The notes under the pieces were generated by a model. That model worked only from the letters and a program-made list of their open reading frames with translations, searched no databases and was not told where the DNA came from. From assembly GCA_003131985.1 (NCBI GenBank), contig PKWH01000157.1, positions 50,706 to 60,846 of the forward strand: a stretch of 10,141 nt of DNA, written 5' to 3'. This DNA is from Acidobacteriota bacterium (lineage in GTDB: Bacteria > Acidobacteriota > Terriglobia > Acidiferrales > UBA7541). Shown here one piece after another: positions 6,207 through 10,141 of the stretch (the stretch's first letter is position 1; each line of letters opens with the position of its first letter). The position numbers and the translations under genes are program-made.

Positions 6207-8620
6207 GATCGGCGGAACAGGTTTTGGAATTCGACCGGCTGAAAGACATCGTCAGCCGCTACACCACATGTGCACCGGGCCGGCGCGCAACGCTTGGACT
6301 TCAGACGCGTCTAGATGTGGCGGCGCTCGACGCTGAATTTGCGCTGGTGTACGAAAGTGTGGCGTACTTTCGCGCCGGTTCTGAATTTGGTTTTGGTTCG
6401 CTTGCCGATCCCGAAGCATGGCTCGCTCGATTGGTTATTCCAGGTTCGATTCTTGTTCCCGGAGAGCTTCTGGACGTCGCATCGTTGATGGATACGGCTC
6501 ATGCCGTGCGGCAAACGTTCAAGGGAGAGGCAGCGAAATATCCTAGGCTTACCGAAGTTGCAGCAGCACTGGCGGATTTTCGACATCTTTCGACGGCAGT
6601 CAGACGCGCAATTCTGCCAAACGGAGAAATCAGCGACGATGCGTCCCCGCAGCTGAAGCGCATTCGCGAGAGTATGGCGACTGCGCGCGTCAAGATACAC
6701 AAGTCACTGGAAGGAATTCTTCGTTCCCGCGGCGAATCGGCCGGCGAAGATTACGTCACACTTCGCAACGAACGTTTCGTAATCCCGGTTCGCGCCGCCG
6801 ACCGGCGGGCTGTTCCGGGCGTAGTTCACGGCGCAAGCGCGACGGGCCAGACAGTTTTCGTCGAGCCGCTGGAAGCCATCGATTTGAATAATCGTCTAGT
6901 TCAATTGAGCGAAGACGAGGTGGCGGAAATTGCGCGGATTCTGGAAGAGTTGACCGACCGAGTGCGTGCAGAGCGCGGCCCGTTGGAAACCGCGGCCGCG
7001 CAGTTGGCCCACCTGGATTCGATTTTCGCCCGGGCTCGGTTTGCGCGCGAACTCGATTGCGTTATGCCGGAATTTACGAAGGGGAATTTGTTGCGCCTCG
7101 ATGCGGCACGAAATCCCGTGCTCGAAGCCACGCTCAGGCCACAGGGACGCAAGGCAGTTGCGTTGTCTCTAGGATTGGCTGGAGAAGAGACGGTGATGGT
7201 AATCAGCGGGCCTAACACCGGCGGGAAGACAGTTGCGCTCAAGAGCGTGGGATTGGCGGCACTCTCCGCGCAATCCGGGATTCCGGTTGCAGCCGAACGC
7301 GCTGAGATGCCAATGTTCGATCACGTGCTTGCCGACATTGGCGACGAGCAATCCATTGCGGCGGATCTTTCAACATTCTCGGCGCACCTGCTCAACTTGA
7401 AATCCATGCTGGAGACTGCAACGGAGCGCTCGCTGATTTTGGTGGACGAAATGGGAACAGGCACTGCTCCGGAGGAAGGTGCGGCGCTGGCGGTGGCGCT
7501 GCTGGAAGAGTTCCGGACGCGTCATGCGCTGACGATTGCGACGACGCATCACGATCGTCTGAAATCCTACGCTTCGACTACGCCGGGAATCGTCAACGCA
7601 GCGATGGAGTTTGATGAAGTCAACTTGCGGCCTACATATCGCCTACTGGTTGGCGTGCCAGGAACGTCGAGCGGAATCGAAATCGCGCGACGCCTCGGTC
7701 TGCCGGCGCGAGTAGTGGAGCACGCTAAAGCGAGTCTGTCGCCCGAATCGCGCGAAGCGCGCGATCTGATCGCATACCTTCATCGCAGCCGCGACGAAAT
7801 GGAGACAATCAAACGCGAGGCGCGCGAGGAACTCACACAAATTGAAGCTGAGAGAAGCGCGCTTCAGACGGAGTGGGTTGGCCGGCAGAAAAAACGTATC
7901 GCCGAGCTCGAAAAGAGTTTTCAAGAAACGCAGAAGCGGCTCGAATGCGAAGTGGCGAGTGTTACGGCGGAGATTCATGACCGTGCATTACGAGCACAAC
8001 TGGAAAAGCAGTCTGGGAAGCGAATGGGAAAGCTCGCGACGGAAGCTCGCGCCGATACTGATGCGGCGGTACTAGACACGCTAGCCTCCTCGCAGGCTGA
8101 CCTCGGAGTCGGGACGGAAGCTCCGCTGAAGCCTGTAGCGCCGGAACAGCTTATCGCTGGCGTTCGCGTGGTAGTGAAAGGATTCAAACAGCCGTTGATA
8201 TTTCGCCGACTGGACGGGCGCATGGCGGAAGTAGAGGCTGGACCTCTGCGGATGCGTGTTCCGCTTGCGGATGTGATCGGCATCGCTCTTGATGCGAAAC
8301 CATCGAAAGCAGATATGCCCGCATCTGCTCGCCCAAGCGGCGTAACGGTTCACGCGCAGCAGAGCGACGAGCCCGCGAACGAGGAGATAAACGTTATTGG
8401 CTGCACGGTGGAGGAAGCCACGCGCCGCGTAGATAAATTTCTCGACGAGGCGGCGCTCAGCAGCTTGCCCAGCATTCGAATCATTCATGGGCACGGAACG
8501 GGCGCCCTGCGTCGGGGATTGGCGGAATTTTTGTCCACTCATCCGCTGGTCGACAACATCCGCCATGAGGCGGAAGATCGGGGCGGGACAGCAATCACGA
8601 TAGCGGAGTTGCGAAGCTAA
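6203..8620 (+). CDS. mutS2: MutS2 family DNA-binding ATPase/endonuclease
   Basis: An 805-residue homologue of MutS that lacks the mismatch-recognition domain; family members act on branched or recombination intermediates or on stalled ribosomes, depending on species. The N-terminal core and clamp helices cover about 1-320 (FVIPVRAADRRAVPGVVHGASATGQTVFVEP is typical). The ATPase has Walker A GPNTGGKT (336-343), Walker B LILVDEMGTGTAPEEG (411-426), and the TTHHDRLKSYA segment. A long charged coiled coil runs at about 515-620. A C-terminal Smr domain (about 727-805) carries HGHGTGALRRG (762-772). Where LDLRG usually opens the Smr domain the sequence is INVIGC (729-734). Length is normal for the family. 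The ATG lies within the dacB stop (ATGA), indicating translational coupling. No mutS or mutL is nearby. Confidence 0.95.
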   Translation: MRSAEQVLEFDRLKDIVSRYTTCAPGRRATLGLQTRLDVAALDAEFALVYESVAYFRAGSEFGFGSLADPEAWLARLVIPGSILVPGELLDVASLMDTAHAVRQTFKGEAAKYPRLTEVAAALADFRHLSTAVRRAILPNGEISDDASPQLKRIRESMATARVKIHKSLEGILRSRGESAGEDYVTLRNERFVIPVRAADRRAVPGVVHGASATGQTVFVEPLEAIDLNNRLVQLSEDEVAEIARILEELTDRVRAERGPLETAAAQLAHLDSIFARARFARELDCVMPEFTKGNLLRLDAARNPVLEATLRPQGRKAVALSLGLAGEETVMVISGPNTGGKTVALKSVGLAALSAQSGIPVAAERAEMPMFDHVLADIGDEQSIAADLSTFSAHLLNLKSMLETATERSLILVDEMGTGTAPEEGAALAVALLEEFRTRHALTIATTHHDRLKSYASTTPGIVNAAMEFDEVNLRPTYRLLVGVPGTSSGIEIARRLGLPARVVEHAKASLSPESREARDLIAYLHRSRDEMETIKREAREELTQIEAERSALQTEWVGRQKKRIAELEKSFQETQKRLECEVASVTAEIHDRALRAQLEKQSGKRMGKLATEARADTDAAVLDTLASSQADLGVGTEAPLKPVAPEQLIAGVRVVVKGFKQPLIFRRLDGRMAEVEAGPLRMRVPLADVIGIALDAKPSKADMPASARPSGVTVHAQQSDEPANEEINVIGCTVEEATRRVDKFLDEAALSSLPSIRIIHGHGTGALRRGLAEFLSTHPLVDNIRHEAEDRGGTAITIAELRS

Positions 8621-8709
8621 AGCGCAACGGCAATTAAAATTCATTCAGGACTTCCAAAGGCCGCTTTCCATGAAGAGACCAGCGAGAACATCCGATAAGG
8701 GAATTGGCT

Positions 8710-8715
8710 TAGAAT
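8710..8715 (+). promoter_or_regulatory. Possible -10 box just before dnaG
   Basis: TAGAAT lies 9 nt before the dnaG ATG. If used, the transcript would begin within a few bases of the start codon. No -35 box is seen at the proper distance. The 104-bp gap between mutS2 and dnaG otherwise shows no terminator and no good ribosome binding site. Confidence 0.25.
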
Positions 8716-8724
8716 AACGTCTCG

Positions 8725-10141
8725 ATGGCTGAAGCAGGTTCATTTGCGGAGCGGGTGAAGCAGCAGGCGGACGTAGTCCGCGTGATCGGCGAGTACGTGC
8801 GCCTGAAGAAAAGCGGTCAAAACTTCACGGGGCTGTGTCCGTTCCACCAGGAGAAGACGCCATCCTTTGCAGTCCATCCGGTGAAGCAGATTTACCACTG
8901 CTTTGGCTGCGGCGCGGGTGGAGATGTTTTCAAATTCGTGATGGAGCTGGAGAAGTGTACGTTTCCGGAAGCGATACGCACAGTCGCGGAGAAATGCGGA
9001 ATCGCGATTCCCAAGCCGCGCGAACGTTCGCCGGAAGAACGCCGCGAAAACCAGCAACGAAGCGCCCTTGTGGAGATGCACCGCGAAGGTGCAGCTTTTT
9101 TCGCGCGCCAATTGCACGAGAGTCCCGAAGGGAAGGTCGCATTTGCGTATCTCGAAGACCGCGGACTTAATCGCGAAGCGATGACGAAATTCGGGCTGGG
9201 GTATGCGCCGTCTTCGGGGGATGCCCTGCTGCGATTTGTGAAACAGAAGTATCCGGAACAGCTGCTCGAAGCATCGGGTCTTCTGTCTCGCGACCCAAGC
9301 GGCCGCTTCTTCGATCGGTTTCGCCGGCGCATTATGTTCCCGATATCCAACGAAGCGGGGAAAGTGATCGCGTTCGGCGGACGCGCGATGGGCGACGACA
9401 TGCCCAAGTATTTGAACTCTCCCGAGACTCCCATCTATTCGAAGAGCAACCTCCTTTATCATCTCGACCGGGCCAAGGAAGCCCTGCGGCAAAATGACTT
9501 CGGCGTTTTAGTGGAGGGCTACATGGATGCGATCGCCGTAGCGCGCGCCGGGATCATGAACGTAATAGCCAGTTGCGGCACGAGCCTTGCGGAGCCGCAG
9601 ATAAAATTGCTCGGCCGGTTCACGCGGCGAGTTGTGGTGAATTACGATCCGGACACCGCGGGACACGCGGCTACTGAGCGGTCTCTCATCCTTCTGCTCG
9701 AAAAAGAGTTTGACGTCCGAGTGCTTGCGCTTCCGGGCGGTGCCGATCCTGACAAATTCCTGAAAGAGCAGGGCGCGGAGGCTTACAAGAAACTTCTGAC
9801 GCAGGCTCCGCCGTATCTGGACTATCTGATCGGCCGCGCGCGATTGATGGATCGCACTACCGCGAACGGACGTGTGGCGGCTCTCAATTTTCTGATGCCA
9901 TACATCCAACGGCTTCCGAACGGGCTGCTGCGCTCGGAGTGGGCCACGCGCATCGCTTCCGAACTGCACGTCGACGAGCCTGTCTTGCGGGAAGCGCTTC
10001 GCCGAGCGGCCACCGAACGTCGCAGCGAGGTGAAGCCAAAGGCCGAATTGCTGGGGCCGAGCATCAAGGGCGCTGAGCGCCGCTTGATTCACATGCTGGC
10101 AGAAGCGGATGGCTTCCGAGAAAAACTTGCCCACGAAATTG
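8725..10141 (+). CDS. dnaG: DNA primase DnaG, C-terminal end missing at the window edge
   Basis: The first 472 residues of the replicative primase, which makes RNA primers for Okazaki fragments. The CHC2 zinc-binding domain is at about 1-100, with Cys38, His41, Cys59 and Cys62 (LCPFHQEKTPSF and YHCFGCGAGGDVF). The RNA polymerase core includes AYLEDRGLNREAMTKFGLGYAP and FRRRIMFPISNEAGKVIAFGGRAMGDDMPKYLNSPETPIYSKS. The TOPRIM metal sites are EGYMD (Glu264), DPD (Asp308 and Asp310, where DGD is common) and DPD (Asp341 and Asp343). The C-terminal helicase-binding domain has only begun at the right edge. An in-frame TAG at 8710 makes ATG 8725 the only sensible start, though no Shine-Dalgarno is visible. 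In many bacteria rpoD follows dnaG, so it may lie just outside. Confidence 0.95.
   Translation, partial: MAEAGSFAERVKQQADVVRVIGEYVRLKKSGQNFTGLCPFHQEKTPSFAVHPVKQIYHCFGCGAGGDVFKFVMELEKCTFPEAIRTVAEKCGIAIPKPRERSPEERRENQQRSALVEMHREGAAFFARQLHESPEGKVAFAYLEDRGLNREAMTKFGLGYAPSSGDALLRFVKQKYPEQLLEASGLLSRDPSGRFFDRFRRRIMFPISNEAGKVIAFGGRAMGDDMPKYLNSPETPIYSKSNLLYHLDRAKEALRQNDFGVLVEGYMDAIAVARAGIMNVIASCGTSLAEPQIKLLGRFTRRVVVNYDPDTAGHAATERSLILLLEKEFDVRVLALPGGADPDKFLKEQGAEAYKKLLTQAPPYLDYLIGRARLMDRTTANGRVAALNFLMPYIQRLPNGLLRSEWATRIASELHVDEPVLREALRRAATERRSEVKPKAELLGPSIKGAERRLIHMLAEADGFREKLAHEI

Noticed and set aside
8081..8644. 187-codon open frame on the minus strand
   Set aside because: Lies antisense to the MutS2 linker and Smr domain; no domain seen.
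8621..8724. Possible terminator or small RNA between mutS2 and dnaG
   Set aside because: No stable hairpin with a U tract was found in the 104-bp gap.
8740..9492. 250-codon open frame on the minus strand
   Set aside because: It is antisense to dnaG, whose zinc finger and core motifs are unmistakable; no recognisable domain or ribosome binding site.
9508..10134. 208-codon open frame on the minus strand
   Set aside because: Shadow of the dnaG TOPRIM region, with an Arg/Gln/His-rich composition typical of antisense frames.

Overview
The window reads as ordinary chromosomal DNA of a Gram-negative, moderately GC-rich bacterium. Acidobacteriota is my best guess, from the protein flavour (HlyD-type adaptor with a TDDAEVDGHL motif, paired SYLF proteins) and the dacB-mutS2-dnaG order. 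That assignment is from memory and was not searched. An outer membrane is implied by the TolC-family protein and by several exported proteins. I found no mobile element, CRISPR array, tRNA or rRNA, and nothing that qualifies as a clearly new system.

Left part (1-2650, minus strand): a drug-efflux type operon read right to left. It starts with a sigma70-like promoter overlapped by a perfect 12-bp inverted repeat, followed by a TetR-family repressor gene, a TolC-family outer-membrane channel gene, and the start of an HlyD/EmrA-type membrane-fusion adaptor that runs off the left edge. The channel stop codon directly abuts the adaptor ATG. The layout suggests an autoregulated tripartite exporter whose inner-membrane transporter would lie beyond position 1.

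Middle (2650-4400, minus strand): two tandem paralogous genes for small exported SYLF (Ysc84/DUF500) proteins. Strong hairpins follow each of them. The upstream copy has a good promoter and a perfect AGGAGG ribosome binding site, which moves its start well inside the longest open frame.

Right part (4400-10141, plus strand): a divergently transcribed housekeeping group. It holds a DacB/PBP4-type D-Ala-D-Ala carboxypeptidase, then MutS2 overlapping it by 4 bp (ATGA), then DNA primase DnaG cut off by the right edge. The MutS2 Smr domain keeps its HGHG motif but has INVIGC where LDLRG is usual. The two short intergenic regions here carry -10-like sequences; the one before dnaG is so close to the ATG that a leaderless transcript is possible.
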